This document shows, piece by piece, positions 31,070-41,450 of a stretch of 64,000 nt of DNA (positions within the stretch are counted from its first letter, which is position 1; every line of letters starts with the position of its first letter). A program made the translations under genes and the position numbers. Under the pieces are notes generated by a model. That model ran no database searches. It worked only from the letters and a program-made list of their open reading frames with translations, and was not told the DNA's origin. The stretch comes from Mycoplasmataceae bacterium (GTDB lineage: Bacteria; Bacillota_I; Bacilli_A; Mycoplasmatales; Mycoplasmoidaceae). Where the stretch lies: positions 62,001-126,000 of the forward strand of contig JAITNN010000006.1 of assembly GCA_031290395.1 (NCBI GenBank), written 5' to 3'.

Positions 31070-32308
31070 ATGAAACAACCATTAGCAATAATTCTAAGAC
31101 CTAAATCGATTAATGAAATCATTGGACAACAGCATTTGTTCAATGAAAATTCTGTATTAGATCGGATGGTTAAAACTAAATCCTTGTATTCCTTAATTTT
31201 TTATGGAGTGCCTGGTATTGGTAAAACTTCCATTGCGTTAGCACTAGCCAATGATATTGGCGTACCACACATGATTTACAATGCTGTAGTTGATAAAAAA
31301 GAACAATTGATTAGCATTATTGATTTAGCCAAACGTTCCGATAATGGTTATGTCGTTATTTTAGAGGAAGTGCATAGACTCAACCGTGATAAGCAAGACA
31401 TCCTTTTACCATATCTTGAAAATGGCACAGTTTATATTTTTGCCACGACGACTGAGAATCCGTATTTTACTATTAATCCTGCGATCCGTAGTCGTTGTCA
31501 AATCTTTGAGCTCACTTCATTATCAAAGGAAGATGTATTCATCGGGCTAAAGAAAAGATTAGCAACAGTGAAACTTAACACCAAAATAAATGATGATGTT
31601 ATCAAAATGATTGCTGAACAAACCAATGGCGATTTAAGAGCAGCCATTAATATAGTGGACATGTTGAACACTTTGTATGCTGGTGAAACTATTAACAAAA
31701 CTGTTTTAAAAGATGTCATGCAACAATCTTATACACTATCAGCAGATTATGGTGATGAGTTCTATGACATTAAGTCTGCTATGCATAAATCTTTAAGAGG
31801 CAGCGATCCAAATGCCGCAATTTACTATTTAGCTAGACTATTAGCGTCTGGTGATATTGAATCTTTATGTCGAAGATTAATTGCAATGGCCTATGAAGAT
31901 ATTGGATTGGCTAACCCACAATTATGTAGCCGTGTGATTGCAGCATGTGATGCCGCTAAAGAAGTGGGTTTTCCAGAATGCAAACAAATTTTTGCCGCCA
32001 TCGTAATTGAAATGTGCTTGTCGCCAAAATCTAATTCAGCTTATTTGGCGATTGTGGAGGCATTAGATGATATTAAAAATGGTAAAGTCTACCAAATCCC
32101 TAAACACATAAAAGATCAATCTTATAAATCGGCTAGTAAATTAGGTAGAACTGGTTATAAATATCCACATGATTATAAAAACGCATATGTGAAACAACAA
32201 TACTTACCTAATGAACTTAAAGATAAACAGTATTACAAAGTAAATACTAATAATCCTATTGAACCTAAGATGAACGAATATCTCAAACAAATAAAAGAAG
32301 AAAAATAA
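31070..32308 (+). CDS. rarA: Replication-associated recombination protein RarA (MgsA)
   Basis: AAA+ ATPase acting at stalled forks. The protein is 412 aa. It starts KQPLAIILRPKSINEIIGQQH, Walker A GVPGIGKTS near residue 49, Walker B VVILEEVHR (with Glu replacing the usual Asp), the sensor FATTTENPYFTINPAIRSRC, and the C-terminal MgsA domain with RGSDPNAAIYYLARLLASG and MAYEDIGLANPQ. ATG 31070 begins 1 nt after the HxlR stop, so the two are co-transcribed. Confidence 0.94.
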   Translation: MKQPLAIILRPKSINEIIGQQHLFNENSVLDRMVKTKSLYSLIFYGVPGIGKTSIALALANDIGVPHMIYNAVVDKKEQLISIIDLAKRSDNGYVVILEEVHRLNRDKQDILLPYLENGTVYIFATTTENPYFTINPAIRSRCQIFELTSLSKEDVFIGLKKRLATVKLNTKINDDVIKMIAEQTNGDLRAAINIVDMLNTLYAGETINKTVLKDVMQQSYTLSADYGDEFYDIKSAMHKSLRGSDPNAAIYYLARLLASGDIESLCRRLIAMAYEDIGLANPQLCSRVIAACDAAKEVGFPECKQIFAAIVIEMCLSPKSNSAYLAIVEALDDIKNGKVYQIPKHIKDQSYKSASKLGRTGYKYPHDYKNAYVKQQYLPNELKDKQYYKVNTNNPIEPKMNEYLKQIKEEK

Positions 32309-32336
32309 AAAATCGCTTAATTACAAGCGATCTTTA
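32306..32336. terminator. Bidirectional terminator between rarA and a small membrane gene
   Basis: 7-bp stem ATCGCTT with AAGCGAT, A-rich before and CTTTATT after. Confidence 0.65.
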
Positions 32337-32675
32337 TTAATATCATTTAGGATCGGGTTTAGGATTATTAGCAAGTACAGCCATCACAATGAGCATAATA
32401 CCAAGAAGTAGGAATAAAACCATTGTAATGATAGATAAAACAAATCCTACCTTGTGAGTTGTTTTATTAGGGATTAATACCATAATGCCTGATACAACAT
32501 CACCGAAAATGATTTGTAGCACCCCTAAAGCAATATGAGAAGTAGCGTCTTTACAAGCTTTCTTATTGAAAATTACGAAAATGATTTGTGCTAGCGCTAG
32601 AGCGCCTAATACTATTCCAGCTATTAGCATTGGCATAGCATCTGGGCTTATACTTGAATTTAAATTTGATAACAT
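32337..32675 (-). CDS. Small three-helix membrane protein
   Basis: Predicted 112 aa; function unknown. Helices near residues 15-38, 48-70 and 78-105 with charged ends (FNKKACKD, PNKTTHKVG); C-terminus NPKPDPKWY. A TTG 21 nt upstream would lengthen it, but ATG 32675 is better placed. Confidence 0.6.
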
Positions 32676-32717
32676 AATGCTTACTTTATATAACAATTCT
32701 TAGAAAAATCCACATTT

Positions 32718-34691
32718 TTAGTTTCATTCACTTAAAGGTGCCTTGCCTAATGTAGCACAATTCTGGGCAAAAAGACTAAACTTTTCGATTGAGTCATTAC
32801 CATTTCAACATTTCTGAGCAAATGCTTTTAATGTGCCATCAACAATTGGCAATACTTGTGGTCCAGAGTCTCATCAAACTGACATCATGGCGCCCTTTAA
32901 TCACGTAGGATAACCATTGATATTACCAATGTCGTCGAAATATTCACCAGCTTCACCTGCAAATTGACCAGGGTGAAATCCTTCATAAATATCTTGAGCG
33001 GTTGGTGCTGTACTGGTATTACTTGCATCATCCGAAAAATATAATTTATCAGAATTGTAATTTACCATTCTTTGCACGCCACCTTTAACAGCACTAGCCG
33101 AATAGGCAACCGTAAAATCTGCAGGAGTTGCATCACCATATTGAGCTCATCAATGTTTTAGCGTTAAAGTATCGAAATCAATGTTAGTCGCATTTCACTC
33201 AGCGCTAGTGGCATTCGGTCAATTTTGTGTAAAACCAGTACTTGTATTAGCCGTTTTTAATAACTCATCAGATCACATCGTCACTTCTTGAATGCCACTT
33301 ACCTTCAATGCATCAAGAAAAGTTTTAGTAGAGCTATATATAGATTTAATGATATTGGACGGATCATCTCCAGCAAACGTTGCATTGCGTCACTCAAAAG
33401 TTTCTAGGTATTCGTCTCCTCCCACACAAAAAGATTTAGTTCCGTTAGCTCAATTACCTTGTTGCATAAAACGACCACTAATATAAGTTAAGAATTTTTC
33501 ACACAACGCAATGGCCATTTTTGATCCTGGAGTATCACCTTTAAGGTTGAGGCAATCCTTCATTCTTTTCCCATGTGGGTAATCAGTGGCAGTATTATTA
33601 TCATACAAAGCAAAATCTCATTGATATTCCTCTTCAGTTACTTTATAACCATCCTCACTTTTTTCAGTTGTAGTATCATCTGAATTGTGTGGTAATGTTA
33701 AATCGGTTATAAACCATGCATGTGTCAATAAATTAACACCAGGAATAATATTTACACCAAGTTTGGCTGCCAAATTAAGGATTTCACCAAATTCTGAAAA
33801 ATTGTTTTCTCAATCTCACAACGGACTATTATCACGATAGTTTTGGTTAAGGTTGTAATGGGCTGTCCCTGATGCTCCTGCTTGGAATTGAGATTTATCA
33901 AACTTAAACCAAGTGCCGTTGGTGGAAGTGTAATCTTCAGGAGCTTCATCCACCTTGTGGCAATTTAAACGCATACCACCACTTGCAAAGCGTAAAGCAA
34001 GGGTATTTAATTTATCTCAAGCCATAGATTTTAATAAATCTTCCACAAACTTCAAGGTATAACCTCTTCCAGAAAAGTCAAATTCAATACCTCGTTGCTT
34101 TACTTTAGGTCAATCACTAATTGTGCCAAAGAGAATCCCATTTATATTAGTAATTTGCATTTGCAATAATGTTCTAGCTCCTAATAATCACCCTTGTTCA
34201 TTAAACGCCTTAACACAAATCGTTTTTCCTACTTCAATTGTGTAAGCTTCGGGATAATTATCTTTTGTAACTTCATTGAAGCCTGGTAAGGAATCACTAG
34301 TTAACAATTCAAAAAGAATTTCGCCACCTTTGATGTCGCTTTGGCTAGGTATTTCTCTTAATAATGTTGGATGACTAGCCAAAGAGTGGTGAGTACCTTG
34401 TAATTTGGCATAATATTCTCCAATAACATTTTGAAAAATTTCTAAAACTATTTGTCTTTTGTCAGACGGAAAAGCATTCAAGTCTATAGCCATTTTCGTA
34501 TTGTCATTAATGGTGTACGCTTGATCAGATGTGTTTACATACGACTTAACCGATGGTAAAGCTAATGACTTGAGTCATAATTCATTTAGTGAACAACTAC
34601 TCAAAGTTGAAACTATACCAATGGATGCTAATGTTGTGATTGCAACTGCTCCTGCCGTTAAAATTCTCTTAGATATGCTATTCTTTTTCAT
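32718..34691 (-). CDS. GH20 beta-N-acetylhexosaminidase-like lipoprotein
   Basis: Predicted 657 aa. The signal peptide MKKNSISKRILTAGAVAIT ends LSSC near residue 33, so the protein should be at the cell surface. The N-terminal GH20b-like domain is followed by GARTLLQM, DWPKVKQRGIEFDFSGRGY (the strand starting the barrel) and FCVGGDEYLE near residue 423, the D-E catalytic pair of GH20. WWDSGPQVLP lies near the C-terminus. Likely releases N-acetylhexosamine from host glycans; specificity is unknown. Many TGA-Trp codons. Confidence 0.8.
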
Positions 34692-34805
34692 AATTTCCTC
34701 TTATTTAGATTAATTATTATCTCAATAAATATTCAATAATGTTTGTAAAAAATATTAATAAAATTCATTGAAAATAATCAAATTTTAAAAAAAATAATTT
34801 TTTAT

Positions 34806-34834
34806 TTTCTTTCGGTGTATTAGTATATGGAGGT
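34806..34834 (+). promoter_or_regulatory. Shared leader box, copy D
   Basis: TTTCTTTCGGTGTATTAGTATA then TGGAGGT, the ribosome binding site for ATG 34839. Closest match to copy C at 19066. Confidence 0.55.
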
Positions 34835-34838
34835 AAAT

Positions 34839-35003
34839 ATGGCAAAATTTAAGGTAATGGCAACTTTATTAACAATAAATACAATTATGAAAATAGTTGA
34901 GGCTACTGATATGAAGGAAGCCACTAGACGAGTATTAGATTCATCATCATTTCAAGATTGAACTAGTAAAGATGAATTAAAGACAAGAACTATTTCTGTT
35001 TAG
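34839..35003 (+). CDS. Small protein behind a shared leader box
   Basis: Predicted 54 aa: two amphipathic helices (LLTINTIMKIVEATD and EATRRVLDSSSF) then DWTSKDELKTRT, which resembles the start of the TKDELKEAL repeat in the protein at 19102. It may be a truncated member of that family. GGAGG lies 5 nt before the ATG. The end overlaps a convergent small gene by 14 bp. Function unknown. Confidence 0.5.
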
Positions 35004-35100
35004 GCTTGTAGTCAAAACCGATCAAAGCGTAAGCTCGTTGTTTGAAATATTCAATTCATTCTTCTTCAGTACAAGGCTTTTTTTGATCGGTTTGTTTCAT
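34990..35100 (-). CDS. Conserved-looking 36-residue protein
   Basis: Predicted 36 aa: MKQTDQKKPCTEEEWIEYF then KQRAYALIGFDYKPKQK, an acidic helix followed by an aromatic-rich tail. One TGA codes for Trp. TATAAT starts 12 nt before the ATG, so it is probably leaderless. Function unknown; convergent overlap with the 54-aa gene. Confidence 0.45.
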
Positions 35101-35164
35101 AGCGATATTATAGCATTACAAATTTTATGCTTATAAATAGCAAAATTTTATCTACAACTATAAA

Positions 35165-35716
35165 CTAGTAATTTTTCTTTGGTAATTCTTCAAAGTAAGC
35201 TTGTGGGTGAGCACATACTGGGCACAACATAGGGGCTGTTTTACCTTTATGGTGGTGGCCACAGTTTTGACATTTCCAAGTAATACTAGATGATCTAGCA
35301 AAGACGTGCTTATCTTTTACATCTTTTAATAAATCACGATAACGTTGTTCGTGAATAGATTCAATAACGGCAACGCCTTCCATACGTGTAGCAATATCTT
35401 CAAATCCTTCTTTACGAGCAGTTATCGCCATTTGTTTGTACATTTGGGTTCATTCATAGTGTTCACCAGCTGCTGCATCCAATAAGTTTGCAGCAGTGTC
35501 TGGCATACTACCACCATGCAAAGCTTTGAATCAAAGTTCAGCATGTTCTTTTTCATTGCCAGCAGTTTCCTCAAAGATTTTTTGAATTTGTACAAAGCCA
35601 TCTTTCTTGGCACGAGATGCATAGTATGTATATTTATTTCTAGCTTGCGATTCACCAGAAAATGCTTCCATTAGATTTTTTTCAGTTTGTGTTCCTTTTA
35701 GTGATTTTTTAATCAT
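35165..35716 (-). CDS. rbr: Rubrerythrin
   Basis: Non-haem iron peroxidase that removes hydrogen peroxide in low-oxygen bacteria. The protein is 183 aa. The ferritin-like diiron domain has LMEAFSGESQARNKY near residue 16 and ETAGNEKEHAE near residue 50, with AGEHYEW and VIESIHEQRY. The C-terminal rubredoxin domain has WKCQNCGHHH and APMLCPVCAHPQAYF, giving four Cys for one iron. No rubredoxin reductase is visible nearby. A 20-bp direct repeat lies between it and the divergent membrane gene. Confidence 0.96.
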
Positions 35717-35785
35717 ATTGACTCCAATTTATTTTATTAATTAATTATATGTATTAATGAGTTGACTAAGTAATAATTGCTTTTT

Positions 35786-35829
35786 AATGATGCAAATTTT
35801 GATTAAATGATGCAAATTTTAATTAAATC
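35786..35829. promoter_or_regulatory. Direct repeats between rubrerythrin and a membrane gene
   Basis: ATGATGCAAATTTTGATTA and ATGATGCAAATTTTAATTA occur with a 20-bp period (about two helical turns), followed by the reversed ATCATC. Position in a divergent intergenic region suggests an operator. Confidence 0.5.
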
Positions 35830-35872
35830 ATCACGCCGCTATTTATAATTATTTAAATTATTCGGAGTCAAT

Positions 35873-36358
35873 ATGCAAAATAAACATGTAAAACAAACAA
35901 CACATTTATCTCATAAGAACAAATCACATAACAAGTTATGATGGGCCGGAATGGGGCTTCTTATTGCCGGTGTTGTTGTTGCAATACTAGGTGTAGTATT
36001 ACTGATGTTAGGAATGAAACGTCTGGAATTGCTTATGCCATTTTGGTGTATCGGAGGTGCCGGAGCATTGACTAGTATTGTTTTATGAATTGTTAGTGCT
36101 AAAGAAAATTTAAGAAAAAATCCATACATTTCTAAAGCATCACTAATTTTATGGATTATCACCTTAGTTATTTCTATAATTGGTGCGATATTTATGATTC
36201 TAGGATTTGCGCGTATTATTCTTGGGCCGAACAAGAATGCTTATATGATTTCGTTGGTTGTTTTCACATCTTTAGGTTGTATATTTACATTGATATTCTT
36301 ACCAATGTGGTTAGTCACAAGAGTCAAGAAATCACATATTACAAGTAAGAAACATTAA
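35873..36358 (+). CDS. Four-helix membrane protein
   Basis: Predicted 161 aa; function unknown. The N-terminus is His/Lys-rich (QTTHLSHKNKSHNKL), then helices near residues 23-50, 55-78, 90-113 and 122-148, ending in a basic KKSHITSKKH tail. TCGGAG precedes the ATG. The neighbours suggest involvement in iron or oxidative stress, but only from position. Confidence 0.55.
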
Positions 36359-36409
36359 TATTTTGTCGCACCAACAATAAAATTTACCTTGTAATATAAT
36401 TGTAGGCAT

Positions 36410-36667
36410 ATGCAACTAACTTGCCAATTAAAAGGGAGAGTAGTCGAAGTAACCGATGTGAAGTTTCAAGATCAACATATTGTTCATAAAATCAACAACA
36501 TCGGTATTACTAAGAACACACTTATCAAAGTCTTAGATTATGATAAAGACAATACACTATTACATTTATTAGTTTATGGAGTAGAGTATGTGTTACGAGC
36601 AGAAGATTGTAGGTACATCAATGTCAGGGAATACAAAGACACTAAACAGTTCCAGTGTAGAAAATAA
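36410..36667 (+). CDS. feoA: FeoA-like ferrous iron transport protein
   Basis: Predicted 85 aa, a small SH3-like barrel (LKGRVVEVTDVKF, LHLLVYGVEYVLRAEDCRYINV). FeoA stimulates FeoB. It starts 15 nt after TATAAT, so leaderless initiation is possible. Its last 47 nt overlap the start of feoB. Confidence 0.7.
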   Translation: MQLTCQLKGRVVEVTDVKFQDQHIVHKINNIGITKNTLIKVLDYDKDNTLLHLLVYGVEYVLRAEDCRYINVREYKDTKQFQCRK

Positions 36668-38789
36668 TATATTATTTGATGAATGGCATGAACAACATCA
36701 TAAGCATGCCTTCCATCACCACCACGGTGGACATAATAGATTTAAAGATGTGAAACAAACATATCTTTTATTGGGTTCACCAAATGTTGGTAAATCAACA
36801 TTTTTCAATAAAATAACGACTTCTACAGCAATGGTGTCAAACGTGGATCGTTTGACCGTGGAAGACACCGTAGGACGATATCGCCAAGATAAAACTATTG
36901 GCTTAGTGGATTTACCAGGTGTTTATAACTTATCACATCCAGTAGATGAAGAAAAAGTCGTAGCTCATGAATTATTTAATGAACACTTTGACAAGATCAT
37001 TAATATCGTTGGGGCGCAATCTATTCAAAGAGACTTAATGTTGACTCTTCAGTGTATTGAAACTGGATTGGTCAATACCGTTGTAGTTAATATGATTGAT
37101 GAAGTTGTTAAAGATGCTATTGACATTAAAAAATTAAGCAAATACTTAAACAATACTAAAGTCATATTTACTCAAGCCAACCGTAACAAAGGTATTGACC
37201 AAGCTGAAAAAAGTTCTATTAAAAGTAAATTAGTGGACCCTCATGTTGTAAATTATTCTGAACGTATTGAGTCTTATATTAGAAAACTATCAGCAATTCT
37301 ACCAATTCGTAAAGTTTCTAATCGATTTTATTCATTAATGTTGCTAGAAGGCAATGAATATGTAAAAGAAGAATTACAAAAGCACTTTCCTATTGTTTAT
37401 AAAAAGGTAAGTGCAATATTAAAAGGTATTTGTTTATATGATGAAATCATTGCCACTAAAAGAGAATACATTCATAAAATTGTGACCAATAGTACATGTG
37501 TTTATCAACCAAAATTTTTAAGTATTGAAAAAAATAAGCATTATAAAGCTGATCGCATTTTATTAAACAAATGGGTAGGGATACCAGCATTCTTGTTATT
37601 AATGGTAGCTATCTATTTCATTGCCTTTGGTCCTTGAACTGGTGGTGGATTGCAAACATTACTAGCTGATAACTTATTTGATAAATTGATTATCCAGAAT
37701 ATCCACGGTTTGTATGGGAATGCTGGTGGTGGGGCCCAGTGAATTGCTAATATATTTGTTGACGGTATTTTAAATGGTTTCTTTGCTGTTTTATCATTTG
37801 TACCAGTGATTGTGATTTTATTCTTCTTAGTGAATATTATTAACCAAGTTGGTATTTTATCTAGAGTATCTGTTCTATTAGATAAAACATTTGAAAAATT
37901 TGGTATCAGTGGCCGGAGTATTGTTAACTTATTGACTGGATTTGGTTGTAGTGTCCCAGCCATTATGATGGCACGTAGCACCAATTCTAGGAAGGAAAAA
38001 ATTATTTCCATACTTATTGCTCCATTTGTTGCCTGTAGTGCAAGGGTAATCGTAATTGCCTTTGTATGTAATATCATCTTTGGGCAATTAGGTTGAATCG
38101 CCATGGTGGTATTTACCATTTGTTCTGGATTAATTGCCTTATTTATGGGATTATTTTTTTCCAAAACGATGTTCCGAAAAACTAAATCATTTTTCTTAAT
38201 TGAAATGGTTGGTTGAAGAAAACCAGATTTTATTGTGATTTTTAAAAGCGTTTGGTTGCAATTAAAAGAATTTGTTAAAAAAGCAGCATTAATTATTGTT
38301 GGTATTAGTTTAGTGGTTTGGTTATTACTACATATTTGTCCTGGTGAAAGTTTTAATACGTGGTATCTAGATGATCAAATTTCTAATTCATTATTAGGGT
38401 ATGGTTCAAGATATTGTCTTCAATATATCTTTTTACCAATTGGATTTGGTGATATTGGTAATGGGTTAGAAAAATTTAATTCTGGTGATGGGTGAAAACT
38501 CACTGCTTCATTATTAAGTGCGTTACCAGCCAAAGAAATAGCTGTTACAAATTTAGAGATGTTATATTCTGGTATTAGCGATGTAGGATTCCAGTGATCA
38601 GTAACTACACCTGAGGCACTAAGTTATTTAATTATGGTAATGTTAATTGCTCCATGTGGTGCAACTTGTGCTGTTATTAAAAAAGAAGCTGGTCTCAAGA
38701 ATCTTGGTATTTCATTAGCTTCTTCATTTTGTGTAGCATATGTTGTAGCCGGTGTTGTATATTGGATTAGTTTCGCAATAATTAGATAA
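36621..38789 (+). CDS. feoB: Ferrous iron transporter FeoB
   Basis: Fe(II) importer; 722 aa. A His-rich N-terminus (HEQHHKHAFHHHHGGHN near residues 23-38) precedes the G domain: G1 GSPNVGKST near residue 51, G3 DLPGVYNL, G4 NMIDE. The membrane part has the two gate motifs GFGCSVPAIMMARS and APFVACSARVIVI and a third conserved AKEIAVTNLEMLY. The start ATG 36621 is within feoA; the longer frame from 36588 lacks a ribosome binding site. The His-rich head is extra to the standard family and could bind metal. Confidence 0.93.
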
Positions 38790-38827
38790 GATATTCAATA
38801 TAATAATTCTCCGCTAAATGCGGGTTT

Positions 38828-39230
38828 GGGGATGTCAAGGTCTCGACATGATTGATCGACTCTCAAATGCAGTGGGGTTTGCCCCTTATAGCTCCGAGGC
38901 TTGCCAAATGCAGACTCAAGAGAAGATAACGTTAACTTAGACGAAGCATTCTTAGTTAATCAATTATCAACACAAAACAATCTTAACTACGCTTTTGTAG
39001 CATAAGACTTTAGTGTCTCAGGGTATTAAGGTTAGATCACTTACCTTAATACGTTAAATAAGTGGTTATATTAAGTCAATGCCTATAGACTTAATGAACT
39101 TATAGGCTCAGTTACATCTAGGTTGTTCTAATACCTACTGGTTGTAATGAAATGCTAAATTAGGACTAAACTGTAGATTTTGTTAGAAAATTAATTGTGG
39201 AAATGGGTTCGATTCCCATCATCTCCACCA
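38828..39230 (+). ncRNA. ssrA: tmRNA
   Basis: Ribosome rescue RNA, 403 nt. The 5' end GGGGATG pairs with CATCTCC before an encoded CCA. The 3' half has GGGTTCGATTCCCATC, the T arm. The tag frame runs from about 38922 to TAA at 39003: it begins EDNVNLDEAFLVNQ and ends LNYAFVA, similar in length and end to Mycoplasma pneumoniae-group tags. The exact resume codon is uncertain. Confidence 0.93.
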
Positions 39231-39237
39231 AATATGA

Positions 39238-39266
39238 AAAAGTTCCTACACGGGAACTTTTTTGTT
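39238..39266 (+). terminator. Terminator after ssrA
   Basis: 9-bp stem AAAAGTTCC with GGAACTTTT, then T-rich sequence. Confidence 0.8.
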
Positions 39267-39596
39267 TTTGCTCCTGGTTCAACTTGTGAAGGCATTGAAA
39301 GTTGTTCGTTATATAGTTTATATGCTTGCGCTGAGTTTAATCTCCCAGCTAGCATAAATAAAATAATAGATAATGCTCTAGGCAATCAAACTAATAATTC
39401 GAATCCCACTAGCATCACATTTAATCAAAATTATGTTGTGAATCCAAATAGATTATTTATTTTATATTCGTCTTTGACTAACCATACTCTTATGATACAC
39501 GTTCCAGCAAGTTTATTAAATGCTTGTTGTAATAGCTCGCTTTGAATTGTTAAACTAGGTACAACTAATGTTAGTAAAATGATTGTTTCTATATAG
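39266..39596 (+). pseudogene. Relic of a BspA-like surface protein next to ssrA
   Basis: An open frame with no start of its own runs out of the ssrA terminator. It has INKIIDNALG, FNQNYVVNPN, LMIHVPASLLNACCNSSL and KLGTTNVSKMI, in the style of the LRR surface protein at 43467. It lacks signal peptide and N-terminus. Position just after the tmRNA 3' end suggests integration or recombination there. Ends 8 nt inside the convergent acyltransferase gene. Confidence 0.45.
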
Positions 39597-40920
39597 TAAC
39601 CGCTTGTAATGCGTGCTCAGCTTTAAGTTTTTCTGAAGCTAGTCTAAAAAATTCATCAGTAGCTAGCGAAATTTTAGTTACAACATTGCGAGCAGTTAAT
39701 GGATAAAGTCAATAACTATCCTCGTGGATAGAAAGGTCAATAGCATCAGCTTCACCTTTATAGTTGTATTCAATGTGACAACCATCAGTGTTAATTGGTT
39801 CTCACACGATTGTTGTTGGCTCATTGTAAGCCTCACAAACTAATTTAAACCCATCTTTAGAATGAACAAGCGTTCCTTCACCGTGGTTGTAAAAACGTTT
39901 GGAATTAGGTAATGTACGAACACGGACTTTGTCTTCAAAATAATATTTACCACTAGCAATCTCTTTCTTGATATTCTCTTTTTGTCAATTAAATCAATCA
40001 GGTATGTGACAAAATTCGGTTGTACCAGTAGTAGCTTTTAATTGACCATATTCGTCCATTAACCATTCTTTATTGCAATTATCGCAATGTAATACATTGT
40101 TATGACTACTCATCAAAAATTCTTTCTTACAATTTGGACATTGATAAAGAATGCGATGTAATCCATCAGCACGAGTAGGTAAGTCAACTTTTATCTGCTG
40201 ATCTTTTCATCACTTGAATTCATCGTATTGAAAACCCTTGATGATCCGTTGTTGAATTTGACCAGCACTTAATGTTTTAATTTCTTCTTGATCCACAATC
40301 ACTTTGACTTCTGTGTTCGTTTTACACACAATCGGTTGATGTCGTCATTGTGGATCTGAGATGTAATCACCATGACAAATCACTACAACTATTGGGATGT
40401 CCAAAAATTTTGCTAGTTTCCCCAATGTATCTGGTAAGAAAGAGGTACATCCATCAATGGAATATTTAGCTTCTGGATAAACAGCAATAGAGCATTCTGG
40501 ATAGTTTTGTGCGCTATATGATAAATTACGAACCAAATTTAAATCATTAACAAATTTCCTTTTGCCAATACAACCAACATTACGCAGCAATCACTCTGGG
40601 AAATCTTTAAATCCATCTATGGCACAAACAATATTAAAATCTGCATCTGGTAGTGCAGAGACTAGCATTGGCATATCAATAAAAGACATATGTGTGGATA
40701 AAACTAAATAAGGAGATTTTAGTTGACTAGATTTAACATCTTTGCTAACGCTTCACTGACTATGATATTTTTTCATAACGATTTTAGCTACAAGATGTTT
40801 TAATCATCGGTAGAAAGCGTTAGATTTTTTAACTTTCCTAACAAAATCAAAACGCTTAACATTATTTTTTAATGGTAAATGTTTGTCTTTAAGTGGCAAA
40901 TTTTGATAGTTGTGCTTCAC
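39589..40920 (-). CDS. PlsC-type acyltransferase with C-terminal zinc-ribbon-like domain
   Basis: Predicted 443 aa. The acyltransferase H-x4-D motif is STHMSFIDMP near residue 80, followed by VYPEAKYSIDG near residue 145 (the F-P-E-G region). The C-terminal half has two C-x-x-C pairs (CPNCKKEF and CDNCNKEW) resembling a zinc ribbon. It probably adds the second acyl chain to lysophosphatidic acid or recycles lysolipids. The start is GTG 40920, 15 nt after TATAAT. In-frame TGA-Trp codons. Confidence 0.8.
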
Positions 40921-41167
40921 AATCGAGTAATTATAAACAATAAGCGAAGGTTTATCGGTTTAGTATTGAGTCTAGTTTTACGAAGTCTTACGAACAAAAA
41001 TGACATTTTTGTAACATTTACAATGACAATAAAACAACATGATAAGTAGTGTATTTATCAATTGATTTAATGATTTTGCTTAATTACACGCACAAATTCA
41101 TCAGTTTATTAGTGAATGACACATAAATATAAGTGTTATCTTAAACAAAAACACCTTATTGCCACAA

Positions 41168-41208
41168 ATGGGTAAGTTAAGATGTCGTTTTTGGGTAAGT
41201 TAAGATTT
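41168..41208. repeat. Two-copy 23-bp-period array at the left edge of island 2
   Basis: GGGTAAGTTAAGAT at 41170 and 41193, exactly 23 bp apart, with CCACAAAT before the first copy. Near-identical to the array at 46769-46834. Confidence 0.85.
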
Positions 41209-41229
41209 TTTGTTAGACGCAAATTCTTA

Positions 41230-41267
41230 CATTTAACCGATTATTAAATGTATATTTTGCCGAATTA
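41230..41267. repeat. Two-copy 23-bp-period array, relic of the ATPase 2 promoter
   Basis: ACCGATTA at 41236 and GCCGAATT at 41259, 23 bp apart. The surrounding CATTTAACCGATTATT matches 41934-41949 upstream of ATPase 2. Confidence 0.75.
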
Positions 41268-41340
41268 AAGAAGAGACTGAGTGAAAAGCAATTGTGATTC
41301 CAAAGGGAATTTATCCTAATCAATTCCAACGCGATTATGT
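41262..41340 (+). pseudogene. Possible relic of a DUF4143 ATPase C-terminus
   Basis: Read from 41262 this gives ELKKRLSEKQL, close to LLKKRLNEKQL near the C-terminus of ATPase 2 (9 of 10 residues). It sits immediately after an array that matches the ATPase 2 promoter, as if most of a gene had been deleted. The match is short. Confidence 0.35.
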
Positions 41341-41372
41341 CCTAATATTATCACCTTATGGAGGTGAAGAAA

Positions 41373-41450
41373 ATGAGTATTGTATTTTTTTGTAATATAC
41401 TTATTACATTAGTAAAAAACATTATAGAATGAGGTGAAATATGTCAATAA
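41373..41450 (+). CDS. Possible 25-residue hydrophobic leader peptide
   Basis: Short frame MSIVFFCNILITLVKNI... with a strong GGAGGTGAAGAAA ribosome binding site. One TGA-Trp. Its stop overlaps the next start by 10 nt, so it may couple translation of the candidate antitoxin. Could be a leader peptide or membrane toxin-like peptide; not known. Confidence 0.4.

Larger units (their letters stand above)
40921..41372. other. Stretch with repeat arrays, no confident gene
   Basis: Contains the two repeat arrays described separately (41168-41208, 41230-41267), near-palindromic ACATTTTTGTAACATTTACAATG at about 41005-41030 and a possible relic of an ATPase C-terminus at 41262-41292. Confidence 0.5.
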
